Program-made: the position numbers and the translations under genes
Shown here: positions 38,401 through 50,200 of the stretch, in pieces
Layout of the letters: every line of letters starts with the position of its first letter
How positions within the stretch are numbered: position 1 is the stretch's first letter
Source of the DNA: Forficula auricularia
Taxonomy: Eukaryota; Arthropoda; Insecta; Dermaptera; Forficulidae
NCBI GenBank assembly: GCA_024734495.1
Contig: JALMQS010000225.1
Span: 4,672,369-4,736,368, forward strand
Reading direction: 5' to 3'
DNA length: 64,000 bases
The notes under the pieces: model-generated
Told to the model about the DNA's origin: nothing
Seen by the model: only the letters and a program-made list of their open reading frames with translations
Database searches by the model: none

Positions 38401-41400
38401 TCTTCCAACACCATCCAAGAAGGATCTACACGTGGAAAATGCCGTTAGACAAGGGGAGATTTCAAATAGATTACATATTAGTCAGACAAAGATTCAGAAA
38501 TCAATTAAAGGACTGCAAAAGTTATCCTGGGGCTGATATAGCTAGTGATCACAATCTAATTGCGATGAAATGCCAACTAAAATTTAAAAAACTAATAAAA
38601 AACGGGCGGTCGCGAAAAAACTGGGATATATCTAAATTAAAAAATAAGGAAACCCAAAAAACTCTTCGAAAACGTAATGAATAAGAAACTGGAAGAAAAA
38701 ACACACACAAATAATAAAGAAGATGAAATCGAACAAGAATGGAATGACATGAAATCAAGCCTGACCGAAACAGCTAACGAAGTCCTTCAATCAAAGAAAA
38801 ACGAAATTAAAAAGCCATGGGTAACAGACGAAATACGGCAACTGATTGACGAACGAAGACAATTTAAGAACAGAAAAGACGAAGAAGGGAAAGAAACATA
38901 TAAAAAATTAAGATGGAAAGTTATAAGAGAATGTAGAAAAGCAAAAGAAAAAATGATTCAAGAAAAATGTAAAGAAGTCAACGAAAATCTAGTATTGGGA
39001 AAAGTTGATGTAGCCTATAGGACAATAAAAAGAAATTTTCAAGAAGACAAGCCAAAAAGCAAGAACATAAGAGATAAAGGAGGCCACATTATTCTAAACG
39101 AAAACGAACAGGCAAATAGATGGAAGGAACACCTAGAAGAACTCTATGGAGAAGAAAAAACAATGAACCCAATAGAAGAAGAAGAATCTGTGGACGAAAA
39201 CGAATTAGGAGACCCCATACTCAGGTCAGAATTCGAGACAGCTTTGAAGGAACTAAAAAATAATAGAGCACCCGGAATAGACAATATACAAGCTGAAATC
39301 CTAAAGAACTCTGGAGAAAAGGCACGTGACAAACTTTTTGAACTAATTAGCAAAATCTATAAATTGGGAATCATCCCAAAAGATTTCGAAAAAAACAAAA
39401 TAGTCACACTTCCCAAAAAGACAGGCGCGGATAAATGTGAAAATTTCAGGACCATTAGCCTAACCTCACATGCCTCCAAAATCCTAACCAAAATAATCCA
39501 AAGAAGAATAGAACAAAGAGTTGAAGAAAATCTGGGGGAAGACCAGTTCGGCTTTAGAAGAAACAGAGGCACCCGAGAAGCAATTCTCTCTCTTAGACTA
39601 ATAATAGAAAGGGCTTTTATCAGGGAAGAATCTGTCTACATCGGATTCATAGACCTAGAAAAAGCATTCGATAACGTCAATTGGGAAATTATGTTTAAAA
39701 TATTAAAACAGGCGGGAATAAAATTCAGAGAGAGAAGACTAATCTACAATCTATATCAAAACCAGACGGCAATTATAAATATTGGTGATGAACAAAGAGA
39801 AGCCAAAATAAAAAAAGGTGTAAGACAAGGATGTGTGCTGTCACCCATGATTTTCAACTTATACATAGAAGAAGCGATTAAAGAATTCAAAGACAAAATT
39901 GATACAGGTATAGAAATCCAAGGTCAAAAGATCGCTATGTTAAGATTTGCCGATGACATTGCCCTTCTAGGAAGCAATAAAAAAGAATTAGAGGACGCCT
40001 TGAATGGAATTAACCAAATCCTAATAGAAGAAATCAAAATGAAAATAAACAAGAATAAAACCAAGGTCCTAGTATGTACAAAAAAAGAACAAACGAGACA
40101 GGAATGCATCAAAATTAACCAAGAAAACCTAGAAGGAGTTAAGGAATTCCGCTACCTAGGAAGTAAAATAACATGGGATGGGAGGAGCAAAAACGAAATT
40201 AAATCAAGAATTGCCCAAGCAAAAATGGGGTTTAATTCAAAACAAAAACTACTATGCTCCTCCTCAATCAGCTTAGCAAACAGGAAGTTGCTATTGAAGA
40301 CATATGTATGGAGCATAGCCATGTACGGGTGTGAAACCTGGACAATTGGAAAAGCGGAGAGAAAGAGATTGGAGGCTTTCGAAATGTGGTGCTACAGAAG
40401 AATGATGAATATCAAATGGATGGATAAAATCACAAATGAAGAAGTTCTTGGAAAAATCGGAGAAAGAAGAACCTTGTGGAAGAGTCTGAAGAAGAGAAGA
40501 GGTCAGATGATGGGGCACACACTGAGACATGGGGGACTGCTTAGGGATATCTTGGAGGGGGAGGTGGGAAAGAAAAGGGGAAGGGGAAGACCCAGATTAG
40601 AATATTTCAACCAAATAATTGGGGATATGGGATGCCAGACATTTAGAGAGGTTAAACAGCTGGCGGAGGACAGAGTCGAGTGGAGACGGATTGTTGCATC
40701 AAACCAGTCTTAGGACTGTATACTCAATGATGATGATGATGGCTGTGGCAATACTCTACTTAGAGAAAGTAAAGGGACAATTTGTGAAATTATTTTAAAT
40801 CCACTAAAGAAAAACTGTTTTCTAAAATATTTACCAGGATCCATAAACAAATCATGCTTTTCTCCTTCTCCGACATCATATTCCCAAACCCATGCTTGTT
40901 CAGTATCATCAAATCTTGAAGGATGTTGAAGTGCTTCAGGAGGAATTAAAATGTCGTCAAAAAATTCAAGAGTAACTAAAATAATATAATAATTATTAGT
41001 AATATTTTTAAATGTTAATTAAATAAACAAAATACCTTGTACTCCTTCTCGACTGCAGCTCCTAATTTTTCCAATAAATACTTCATCAATAAATGGACGA
41101 AAAACAATATAACGAAATTCTACTTTTGTATGTGAAGAACCATCTCCAGGAACAATATAAGAATCGCCAAGTTTGGTGACATCGTATAAAGAGATACACA
41201 ATCCAACATGTAAAAATACCTAGGATAGAGATTTAATTTATGATTAGTAAAAAACGAGAGGTAATTTTTAGTTAATTTGAAGATAGGTTTGATTCAACTG
41301 AGACAATTGAGACAACTACAGTATGTTGTCACATTTACACTTTGTTAGATAAGCTAACTGTACTTCTTTGTTAATTTTTCAACTAATTATGTAAAATAAG

Positions 41401-41877
41401 GTTATAATGTGGAATATATACATAATTGTTTATATGAATAAATAAATAAGTTTCTCTTTCCGGGATATCACTGTATTAGCATCTATTTTTGTTAAGGGTG
41501 AAACATTTTAAATAAAGTAACTAAAAATTTTAAAAAATTTTAGAAACATTTAAAATATAAAATACTAGGTAGGTTTCACAAAAATAAAAGATCAGATGCT
41601 TGTTTAGCACGACTTTATATATATTTTGGGGTATAAGTCCATCTTCAAGGCTCACAGAGGAAAAATATTTCACACACATAATATATCCTTCATTACCTGA
41701 GGAAATTTTCTCTTTTCCCTTTTTTTCCTTAAGTCAACCTCTAAAATACTCCCAAGATGTCTCAGCCCTGTGCCCTATCATCTGATTTCTTTTCTTACTA
41801 GAATCGTCCGCTAAGTTCCTTTTTCTCTAATCTTATTAAAAATTTACTCATTTGTAATTCTATCCTCCAATTTAATC

Positions 41878-41919
<42 letters not shown>

Positions 41920-43183
41920 ATGATAATGATGTGAGAAGGAGATACACCAGAAGGTGTATCCCCTAAAGGCCTGTATGGGATAGCCCCTCCATCGTGAAAA
42001 GAACAGAGTAGAAGGAAAGAAGCCGGGATCACGAGCCAAATCTCAGAAAGTTAGATACAATATAATATCCAATTTACTAAATTTTTAAGGGCTTCGAGCA
42101 GTGGTAAATTCTCCGTGCGATATTTTTTTCTGTAGAAAGGAATTTCAAAGGCCTCCTGTCTTCTCCTATCACCAAGTTTTCCATATATTTTTTATTCTCA
42201 GCAATATCTTCGTTTTTTAGGATAATTGAGGAGGAGGATAATTTTTCATAAGGAGAAATTAGTGAGGTTGTCCTCTGCTTGATGCAAATAAACATATAAA
42301 TAATTAATATATATAAATTATATATATCAAAAGAAAATAGTTTCACATTTGTCGGGCATGGGTTCCACGCACACATTTTTTTTACTTTACCATATTTTTT
42401 ATTTAATTCTAAATCCAAAATAAAAATCGACCTTTTTAACAGAATTTTAAATTAAAAATAATATTAATATATAGTTGAGTGGATGTTGATGAGGCAGTCT
42501 AAAGAAAGAAGATAATTTATACTATCTTTTTATTTTTATTCAAAAACAGACGTTTTGGAGGCTATTCTCTCCTTCTTCAGGGTTTTGAAGTCAGTGAAAA
42601 AACCCTGAAGAAGGAGGGAATAGCCTCCGAAACGTAGGTTTATGAATAAAAATAAAAAGATAGTATAAATTATCTTCTTTCTTTGGACTGCCTCATCAAT
42701 ATCCACTCAACTTCACTTATCAGTCCGTCTCCAAAAATTTCTTCAATCTTATTAATATATAGGTAGGTAGCTTTTCACTGAAGCAAAAAGTTACCAAGCT
42801 CAGTGCTCCGGTACTAAATATTTAAATAATAAGTAGGTTATAATGAAAGGCAGTCCATCGATTATTTAAATTTTATTCAAATTCTGACGTTTCGGAGACT
42901 TTTTCTCTCCTTCTTCATAGTAAGCCTCGAAACGTCGGAATTTGAATAAAATTTAAATAATTTATGGACTGCCTTTCATTATACCCTACTTATTTCGCTT
43001 ACCAGTCTGTCTTTCTATGAAAATAAATAAAATTAATTTAAATAATAAGTATAAAATGACATTTTCATATACCTTATTAGCTAATTTATCATTTAATTCA
43101 TCTTCAATTGCTTCATTTAGAGTTATATGAAATTTCCAAGGAGGAACACGAACAACATTGCACATTTCAGCTAAAACAAACAT
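32474..43183 (-). CDS. POLR3H: DNA-directed RNA polymerase III subunit RPC8 (POLR3H/Rpc25), 5 exons
   Basis: Stalk subunit of RNA polymerase III, the partner of RPC9, paralogous to RPB7; it acts in the nucleus in initiation of tRNA and 5S rRNA transcription. Exons on the minus strand: 43183-43073, 41219-41036, 40975-40835, 34051-33921 and 32527-32474. They join in phase with GT..AG ends to give 206 aa (the vertebrate protein is about 204). Diagnostic stretches are [18 protein letters not shown] at the start, [20 protein letters not shown] and [17 protein letters not shown] in the RNAP7 N-terminal domain, [19 protein letters not shown] and AWVWEYD in the S1/OB domain, and the C-terminus [13 protein letters not shown]. 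Intron 3 (34052-40834) is nearly 7 kb because it has collected an RTE-like LINE, two CR1/Jockey-like LINE tails and foldbacks. The start is divergent from the PCYT1/snoRNA promoter, less than 0.5 kb away. Confidence 0.96.
33001..33752. mobile_element. TTAA MITE family A, copy 3
   Basis: TTAA on both sides, ends GGTAGTTGTTTC and GAAACAACTACC. Near full length, in the last POLR3H intron. A small ORF in it is not a gene. Confidence 0.87.
34425..35293. mobile_element. 860-bp foldback with TATAGCCGGATATGC ends
   Basis: Arms of about 200 bp (GTATAGCCGGATATGC, CTAATAGAAATCGC, AAATTAACAAATGACG and inverses) around a non-coding centre. In POLR3H intron 3. Confidence 0.8.
35330..36180 (-). mobile_element. 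CR1/Jockey-like LINE 3' fragment
   Basis: The minus strand encodes the end of a reverse-transcriptase [71 protein letters not shown] and [13 protein letters not shown], with one stop codon and an interrupting insertion at about 35919-36017. After the ORF comes a tail containing AGGCCTTTAGGGG and TTGCACCTTTTGGTGTAAC. 5'-truncated copy. Confidence 0.85.
35906..36030. repeat. Snap-back insertion with 13-bp target duplication inside the LINE
   Basis: The LINE sequence AGTATAAGAAGTT is present on both sides of about 100 bp of foreign DNA that ends in a hairpin with 29-bp arms (TTAATAGAGTAAAGGGTGTG...) and a 3-nt loop. Confidence 0.7.
36625..37095 (-). mobile_element. CR1/Jockey-like LINE 3' tail, second copy
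   Basis: Same 3' region as the neighbour at 35.33-36.18 kb (shares GAGTTACACCAAAAGGTGCA, CGAAGGTATCTGTGGATACG and GGGCCGGGTCTCCTATTAG on the plus strand), with several small deletions. Dead fragment. Confidence 0.8.
37096..37829. repeat. Inverted-repeat-bounded low-complexity segment
   Basis: ACTTACGTATTAACGCCACCGC (37.17 kb) and its inverse (37.62-37.65 kb) border a stretch rich in TTCGG/CCGAA repeats (TCGGTTGGCTCGAGCCGAAC region). No gene. Confidence 0.55.
37830..40735 (+). mobile_element. RTE-like non-LTR retrotransposon, nearly full length, frameshifted
   Basis: Inserted in POLR3H intron 3, opposite to the gene. An endonuclease domain ([46 protein letters not shown]) is split over two frames (37901-38182 and 38121-38684). 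A 678-codon frame (38677-40713) then holds the reverse transcriptase ([51 protein letters not shown]) and the RTE-type C-terminus ([53 protein letters not shown]). The element ends in a (GAT)n tract at about 40728-40741, typical of RTE 3' ends. Frameshifts near 38.15 and 38.67 kb and an internal repeated 20-mer (see 37831) make it inactive. Confidence 0.9.
41914..42122 (-). mobile_element. Same SINE family, 5'-truncated
   Basis: Shares the body (CTCGAAGCCC, GATTTGGCTCGTGATCCCGG) and tail of the SINE at 9.5 kb but lacks the tRNA head. Preceded on the plus strand by a (TA)n tract (41881-41911). Confidence 0.8.
42476..42745. mobile_element. Foldback element with hammerhead motif, family 2
   Basis: Arms AGTGGATGTTGATGAGGCAG and inverse. 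The right arm holds the best-conserved motif of the family (CUGAAGA, GGAGG/CCTCC stem II, GAAACGTA). Confidence 0.75.
42800..43025. mobile_element. Foldback element with hammerhead motif, family 2
   Basis: Arms AATGAAAGGCAGTCCATCGA and inverse; GACGTTTCGGAGAC on the left and CTCGAAACGTCGG on the right. In POLR3H intron 1. Confidence 0.65.
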
Positions 43184-43484
43184 TTTAATATTTTAATATC
43201 TAGAATTATTAAAATTTCATTGATATTTTTAGTTGACATGAGGTCTAAATTGAAAAAGGTGCCAAAGTCAAAAAAAGTGCCAACATAACAAACAAAAAAA
43301 ATATTTATTTTTAAGTTGGTATGACTTAAGTTTTGATATTTTATATTTTTTCCAATTAATTATCTCCATCAACTGTTTCAAATTAATCAGGGTATTAAAT
43401 AAATTATTTAAAACATGATTGCTTATAAAATTGCAATTTTTTGATTAAAAAGATTTTTTTTTGTTAAATCTAGATGGCGCTGGC

Positions 43485-43560
43485 TTGAGATTCTCGAGCT
43501 GATGTGGAGGTGGCGTGAGATGACGTCACGTCACGTGAGGGGATAAATGGGCGGAGCCAA
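43485..43560. promoter_or_regulatory. Divergent promoter between POLR3H and PCYT1/snoRNA host
   Basis: In an otherwise AT-rich locus this stretch is GC-rich and carries a CRE-type palindrome TGACGTCA directly followed by an E-box CACGTG (GATGACGTCACGTCACGTGA, about 43518-43537). A GC element GGGCGGAGCC follows. The two flanking genes point away from it with under 0.5 kb between the POLR3H start codon and the first exon on the other side. It is a likely shared promoter for a Pol III subunit, a phospholipid enzyme and/or a snoRNA host gene. Confidence 0.6.
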
Positions 43561-43646
43561 CAACTCACGGAGGCCTCATTCTTTCTACTGTAAATTAAAT
43601 CGGCCATTTATTTCTTCCCACAGCTCAATAGAACTACCAATTGAAG
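43560..43646 (+). other. Candidate first (non-coding) exon of the PCYT1/snoRNA locus
   Basis: A GC-richer stretch ends in TTGAAG followed by GTAAAC, a good 5' splice site (exon end 43646). A pyrimidine-rich start such as CATTCTTTCTACTG near 43580 resembles a 5'-TOP transcription start, as snoRNA host genes often have; this is inference. The exon would be 5' UTR. Confidence 0.4.
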
Positions 43647-43942
43647 GTAAACATATTTAAGAAGATATTATATACATTTATACAACCTAGAGGAAACATC
43701 TTTTTCATTTTATCATTTCTTTTTTCGCCTTCTATTTTGCTAACCTTGATTTATTTATTTTCTTTGCCGGATTTCTATAATTAATCTATTTAATAGTATT
43801 CTTTGGTTTTTTTTTCTTTAATTCTATTTAATAACAACACACTTTCTTTTATGATTTAAAATTGAAATTTTTTTAAGCGAATTGTTTGATTGCTTTTTTT
43901 CTTATTTCGAATCCGAATACTAAGCTCAACATGTTTTTTCAG

Positions 43943-43996
43943 GCATGTTAAATATTCCAATTCATACTGAATCTCCTCACGAGTCGGCCGGATAAG
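43943..43996 (+). other. Candidate second non-coding exon of the PCYT1/snoRNA locus
   Basis: A 54-nt segment bounded by a polypyrimidine tract plus CAG (ends 43942) and the donor GTAGAG (43997). It lies between the candidate first exon and the exon holding the PCYT1 ATG. The following 204-nt intron contains a U30-like snoRNA, which supports both borders. Confidence 0.5.
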
Positions 43997-44055
43997 GTAG
44001 AGCTCACTTCCGTTTTCCGTTTATATACTTAAAAGAAATGAAAAAAATTCACGTT

Positions 44056-44127
44056 CAAATTATGATGATAGAATTTTAGTCTCGTTCGTATGAACATAAT
44101 GATTTTTACTATTCATACTGAAATTGA
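44056..44127 (+). ncRNA. SNORD30-like: Box C/D snoRNA, U30-like (18S rRNA A1383-type guide)
   Basis: C box ATGATGA at 44062-44068, D'-like ATGA at 44090-44093, C'-like box near 44097, D box CTGA at 44118-44121. The 12 nt before the D'-like box (AGTCTCGTTCGT, 44078-44089) are complementary to the conserved 18S stretch ACGAACGAGACT, and the position five bases upstream is the A methylated by human U30. Flanking TTCAAATT and AATTGAA can form the terminal stem. The D box is 79 nt before the 3' splice site at 44200, the spacing preferred for intronic C/D snoRNAs. The D' box is non-canonical. Confidence 0.8.
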
Positions 44128-44208
44128 ACAATTCCATTTCATTCAAGTTTATTATCTTGTAATCAACAACACTAAAAAAAAACCTTTTTTCTTTTTTTAG
44201 ATTGAGGA

Positions 44209-47200
44209 ATGGAGAAAACGATTTGTTCCTCATTCTTACAAGGTGAGCTAATACATATCAACTAATTCCATATTATTAAATATTTCTCTAAATATAAATA
44301 AATTAAATCTTTTCTGTAAAACAATCTTAAAACGTTTATTAAAAATCCCAACGTTTTGGGAGAATTTCTCTATGAATTAAATTTTAAGAAATTAAAAAAA
44401 ATAGTTGATTTAAAAAATGAATATAAAATAACTATAAACAAATAATAATTTTGAAAATAGATAATGATACAAATTTTTCTTGGAGAGGAAACAACCTTGA
44501 AAAAAAATACTATTTTTTTCAATTCAAAAATTCCTTTTCAATAATCAATTATGTGTGATTTAAATGAAAATTCAAACTTTAATCAAATTAATCACAGAAA
44601 TAAAAGCTTTAACAGCTTCATTATTAATACTTTAAGGTAGTTATTTCGCGACAATACTAGCAAAAAGTCAATGCCAGAGTATTTAGAACAGATAATAAGG
44701 ATTCATAAGAGCAAAACTTTTTGCTGTTTATGTACCACTACTATCCAATCCCGTGCTCGTTTGATAAATCAGGCAACATTGTCCGATCTTGAATATTTTT
44801 ATCATAGAAAATCACAGATAAAATACATTATAAAGGTCGATTTATAAAATAAAAAGTTCTTAATAAGCGATTGAAAGCTGTTCCGACAATGGCTCAAGCG
44901 AAAAAAGTACTATAGTTAACCCACTTTTTAGGTTAACTACATGCGTTGTTGTCAGCTTGTTTTTAGTGTAAATTTTTAATTATTTATTATTATCTCGGAA
45001 ACTGAACTATGAATTAAAATTTTCTTAAAAAATGTATTAGTTATTGTTTACTGTTGGTTTAGTTTTTTATAACAATCATAAGAAGAGTTTCTTAATTATA
45101 ATTATAAATGTATGTAAACTTTCCGATATCTCGTATAGTGCAATGTATAAGCGTCTGAATCTTTGGAATTTAATATCTCCTGAACTATATTGTTCATAAA
45201 TTTCCTTTTCCCACCAATCGATGCAGAAGTATTTAAATAATAATCTATCTAAATTTCAAAAATATCGTAAGAAAACTCATATGGTGAAACAACTACCTTA
45301 AAACATTTTTAATCTTACTTTTATTCATTTTAATAACTCTCTTGAATATTGATTTTAAATTTTATAAAATTTTCTTTATTAGGTACACGTTCCGCTAATT
45401 TTGTCCATGAGTGTATAAACAAATAAATATTTTGAAAGTAGACAATGATACAGATTTGTTTAGGAGATGAAACAACCTGAAAAAAAAAAATACTTTGAGA
45501 AATTTTAAATAACAATTCCTTTAAAAAATGTATATAAAGCAACTATAAACAAATAAATATTTTGAAAATAGACAATGTACAGATTGTCTTGGAGATGATA
45601 TTAAAGTGATTAAACTTAAAAAATATAAATATTAACGAAAAATGATTTTTCTCCAAAAAATTTTGATAAACATATATGAATTTTTTTGTTGCTTAAAATT
45701 TTCATCATTTATAAAATTAATATTTTTTCAAAATTCCACTCTTTACCTTAATGATCGAAATAAAAAAAAAAAAAAAAAAAATTCAATTAACTTAAGGTCA
45801 GATCTGGACTGTTTTTCTAATATTTATCAAAAACATGTCTAGAGAAAAATGTTAAGTTAATATTTATATTTTTTATGTTTATTCACGGTAATATCATCTC
45901 CAAGACACAGTAGTTTCAAAATATTTATTTGTTTATAGTTGCTTTATATACATTTTTTAAAGTGTCCTTTAAAATTCCATTCATTAAAGGGAGAAATTCT
46001 TCCTAAAAACGTTGGATTTTAAATAAATGTTTTAAGATTGTTTTCTATAAAAGATTTAATATTTATTTAATTTTATAAAACAATCAATAAATTTTTTTCA
46101 ATATTTCTCTAAATCAAAATAAATAATTAAGGATTTCTTTATTGTTCTTAATTTTCAATTTGGCTAACGAGCAACATTTTATAAACCGTTGAATCTAAAT
46201 GCTTATTATTCTAACCTTCGGGAATTCTGCCCAGTTACTAAATCTTATTTCTATTTACAATTTCGCTTTCCAAACGATTTATTTTTAAAATGAATAGCAT
46301 TGTTTATAAATTTTAATTTTTAAAACGCCAATTATGTTGGCTTTAAAATATATTTTATTTAGTAATTAAATAATAATTTCCCTAAGGAAAGGTTTTCTTA
46401 AGGATCTTTTGGTATTGATTATTACTGATGTTTTGTGATTATAATTTTATTTTTCACTTTATCGATTTAATACCATGCTATTTAGTGTTCTAATTAATAT
46501 ATTTATTCGTATACACGTGATATTATTTTATTAAATTTCGTTTTAGTTCTGTTTAGAAAAAAATATTTAATTTACTTGTAACCTCAAACTGAATCGAATT
46601 GAACCAAACACATGGGTGTGTATCAGACTTTTAAGAGAATCAATGAGAGTGTCTTCTGCTTGCTGAGATCCTCTCTTAAATCAAAATAATTTAGTTTACC
46701 ATCAAGCAGTGAAGACTCATTAATTTCCTCTTAAAAATAAACAACTCTGTTGCTCTTGGCAAAGCAAGAAAATATTTTCAAATGTATCCAACTTGTCTTT
46801 GAAACTTGGAATATAAGTCATTAAAAGCATAATAAACACACTGTTAAAATTTGAAAACGATTTACCACACCAAACATGAAATAATTGCAATTAAAAATGA
46901 TATTTTTTGCAAATGGTAGATTGGGAAAATGATCATTATTTTATTTTTTTCATTGAAGGACTTTCACCATCTTGATGAAAAACTAATATTTGTTAAAATA
47001 ATATATTCAGAGTAACTTAAAAAAAATTGAAATTATTTACCTCATAGTTTTGAAAAAAATAAAAAAAAACATATTTGGGCGATCAATGACTTGGAAACGA
47101 TCCATTCATAAAGAGGATATAGTAGTGTGAAAAGTACAGTCACCTTAAAAAAACATAACCTAAAATTCAAATTTTAATCAAATTAATCACAAAAATAATA

Positions 47201-50200
47201 GCTTCATTACTAATAACCTAAAATTTTAGCACCGTTCATATGTATAGAGTGGTTACGAGGCTAAAACTATTTATGTGGATTGTTGCAAAAGAACTTCCTT
47301 AAAATGAAACTTTTTTTTAACTACTAAACAGAACTGAAACTAATTTACGAAATTAAATGATAAATCATATTCTTATTATAAAAATTCACTTATGAAAATC
47401 CAAGATTAATAAAAAAACCCTAACATCAATTCAAAAAGTTCCTAAGCTATTTCTTTGCTTTTTCTATAAATGCACGTGTACAATATAAAACGGTTAACTC
47501 TATTTATAATGACATGTTTTCAAATACGAAAAAAAACTGGTTTCCGGTTAATAAATGGGGCTGAAACAGATGTTTTAAAGCTTGTTTCTATTTAGAGAGC
47601 AACATATGTTAGATCAAAAAAGTTTTTTATCTTTATAAACGACTTAAAACTTTGGTGGTTTTCAGATTTTTGACAAAAAAAATTTCTGGAAAAACCACAT
47701 TCTATAATTTTTTAATATTTATTTATTATAAAAATAAACACCATACACAACGTTTCAATCACCACATCTGTGATGGGCAAGTGAGGTGAGCAGCTCAAGA
47801 GCAAATGCACAACACTATTGTGCACACATCTATTGTGTTTAATTTTTTATTTAATTTATAAATTTGATTATTTCTTTATCAAAATCTGCTTTTTTTTAAA
47901 AAATTTTTTTTTGCTTGTTGCGAATTTGTTGGACAGGATTTAGAATATTCCTTTGGGTTGTTTCCGCGGTTATCCTGATAGTAGAGAGGTTCCCAAACTT
48001 TTCCAAACAGTGGCGCTTTTTTTTAATTAAAATTTTTTCATGGCGCCCTACCCTAATGAAAAGTATATCTAATCGTAAGTAAGAGATTAAATTAAATAAT
48101 AAATAAATTTTTAGCTTCTCACTTTGTTTTTTGTCTAGTTAGGTTATGTCTTGCTTTTAATTGCTTGCAATTAATTATGAGTCTTCATGGCGTTGGGAAC
48201 CTCTCAGGGCCTGTTGTATGTCGGTTGCTAAAGTCTTTGTAAAAGTTGACTAAGGGCTAGTTGTATGTCGGTTGGTAATGTCTTTGTAAAAGTTGACAAA
48301 GGGTAAAACCTTTGTCAACTTTTACAAAGACTTTACCAACCGACATACAACTATCCGCTTAGGGTAAAACCCGAGGGGTGATCCGCGATTAGAAGTAGGT
48401 GTACACCTCTTTGGAAGTACTTGGGAATATCTGAAAGTGCTTGGAAATATTTGGAAGTATGTGTACATCATATTAGGTCGCGGTTCACCCTTCGGTAAAA
48501 CCTTACAATTCACCATGTGCCCGGTCCGATGGCCAATCAGATGACTAGCACTTTCATCTGATTGGCCATCCCGCCGGCCACAAGTTGAATTCTAAGACTT
48601 TACCAATCGACATACAACTGGCCCTTAGATGGTAGATAACCATAAATGGACCACTCATCGTGAAATTAAAAAAAATTATACTTTTCTAGTTTATTCATAC
48701 CTCTGGTTTTAAGAGATCAATGAGGATGAAATGGCTGGAATAGAAACCGAAAGATTATACCATTTTTCTAATTTCACCATGTGTTAGTTATCTTACTCTA
48801 AAGAATTCGCTAGCTCATATATTTAATTATTTATGGTTTGATAAAAATAGTGAAAGTCGTGAAGTGTGCACACTAGTTTATTTCCTACATTAAATAAATG
48901 GAAAAATCTACACCAATTAATTTTCTTAATAATTAGGGAAAAAAATAACTATTACATAAGAACCATCAATTAGTAAGTTCTTATCTATTGAAAAAAATGT
49001 TTATCTTACTTTCATTGGACCCAACTTTAATCTCGGTTTTCCCTATAATTTTCCTCTATAAATGTATATAAGGTTGGTAAAACAGATTGGATTCGATTAT
49101 GTTTTGGAAAATGTAGCTATTGATTATTATTTTTTTTTGTAATTTAGTAAAGAACTAAATTCAATTCGGTGCTTGGTAGTCAAGCACGCTTTCACTCTGC
49201 TAGTTAACAATCACATTCAACTGAATAAAGTAAAAAGTAGATGTAGAAATTGAGGAAATATATACCTTTTAAATACTTTATTAATTTTGTTTGATACCTA
49301 TAAAAACAATTTTAAAAACTAATTTAATTAAATGTTTTTATGATAAATTTAAAATTCTTGTTAAGATAATCAGGGTGGAAATTTGAACTTAGGCTTCGAA
49401 TACCCTAAGTTAGCTATTTGTTCATACATTTTTTAAGGTAGTTCTTTCACAAATCCAAAAAGTCTTCTAAACTTGGAATATAAGTCATTAAAAACATACA
49501 AACACACTGTCAAAATTTGAAGACGATTTACCACACCAAACATGAAATAATTGTAATTAAAAATGAAATTTTTACATATGGTAGATTGGGGGAAAGGGTG
49601 GGCAAATGAACATTATTTCTTTTTTTTTTTTACATTAAAGAACTTTCACCATCTTGATGAAAAACTAATATTTGTTAGAATAATATATTCGGAGTAACTT
49701 AAAAAAAAATTGAAATTATTTACCTCCTCTAAAAAAAACATTTGGGCGATTATTTTTAGTGGAGGGGATATAAGATCAATGACTTGGAAACTATCCAGAA
49801 GTACAGTCACGTTAAAAAAACATAACCTAAAATTTTAGCACCGTTCATATGTATAGAGTGGTTACGAGGCTAAAACATTTTGTGTGAATTGTCGCCAAAG
49901 AACTACCTTAAATGATGCTTTTCATAACATCCTGAGTCAATATTTTGAAATTTAAATGTATTTTTCTTGAAAATTGGTTATTTTATATATTTTTTCTAAC
50001 CCCTAAGCTCAATTTTTTTACCATAATAGTATTATCTTTAATTAAATTTATTTTACTTTAATTCTTAAAATCTATAATATGTTTTATAATAAAGAGTATT
50101 AATAAAAAATGTGTTTTCATTATAAACATCATTAGATAATTTTATATTTATCTTTATTTTAGATCGCAAAGGCTTGGAATGTCGTTATAAAGAACCTATA

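Noticed and set aside
45760..45782. Poly(A) tract as a retrocopy tail
   Set aside because: No upstream gene-derived sequence or target duplication visible; treated as low complexity within a foldback.
47750..47800. Hammerhead-like CAACGTTTCAATCACC segment
   Set aside because: No CUGANGA element at the right distance on either strand.
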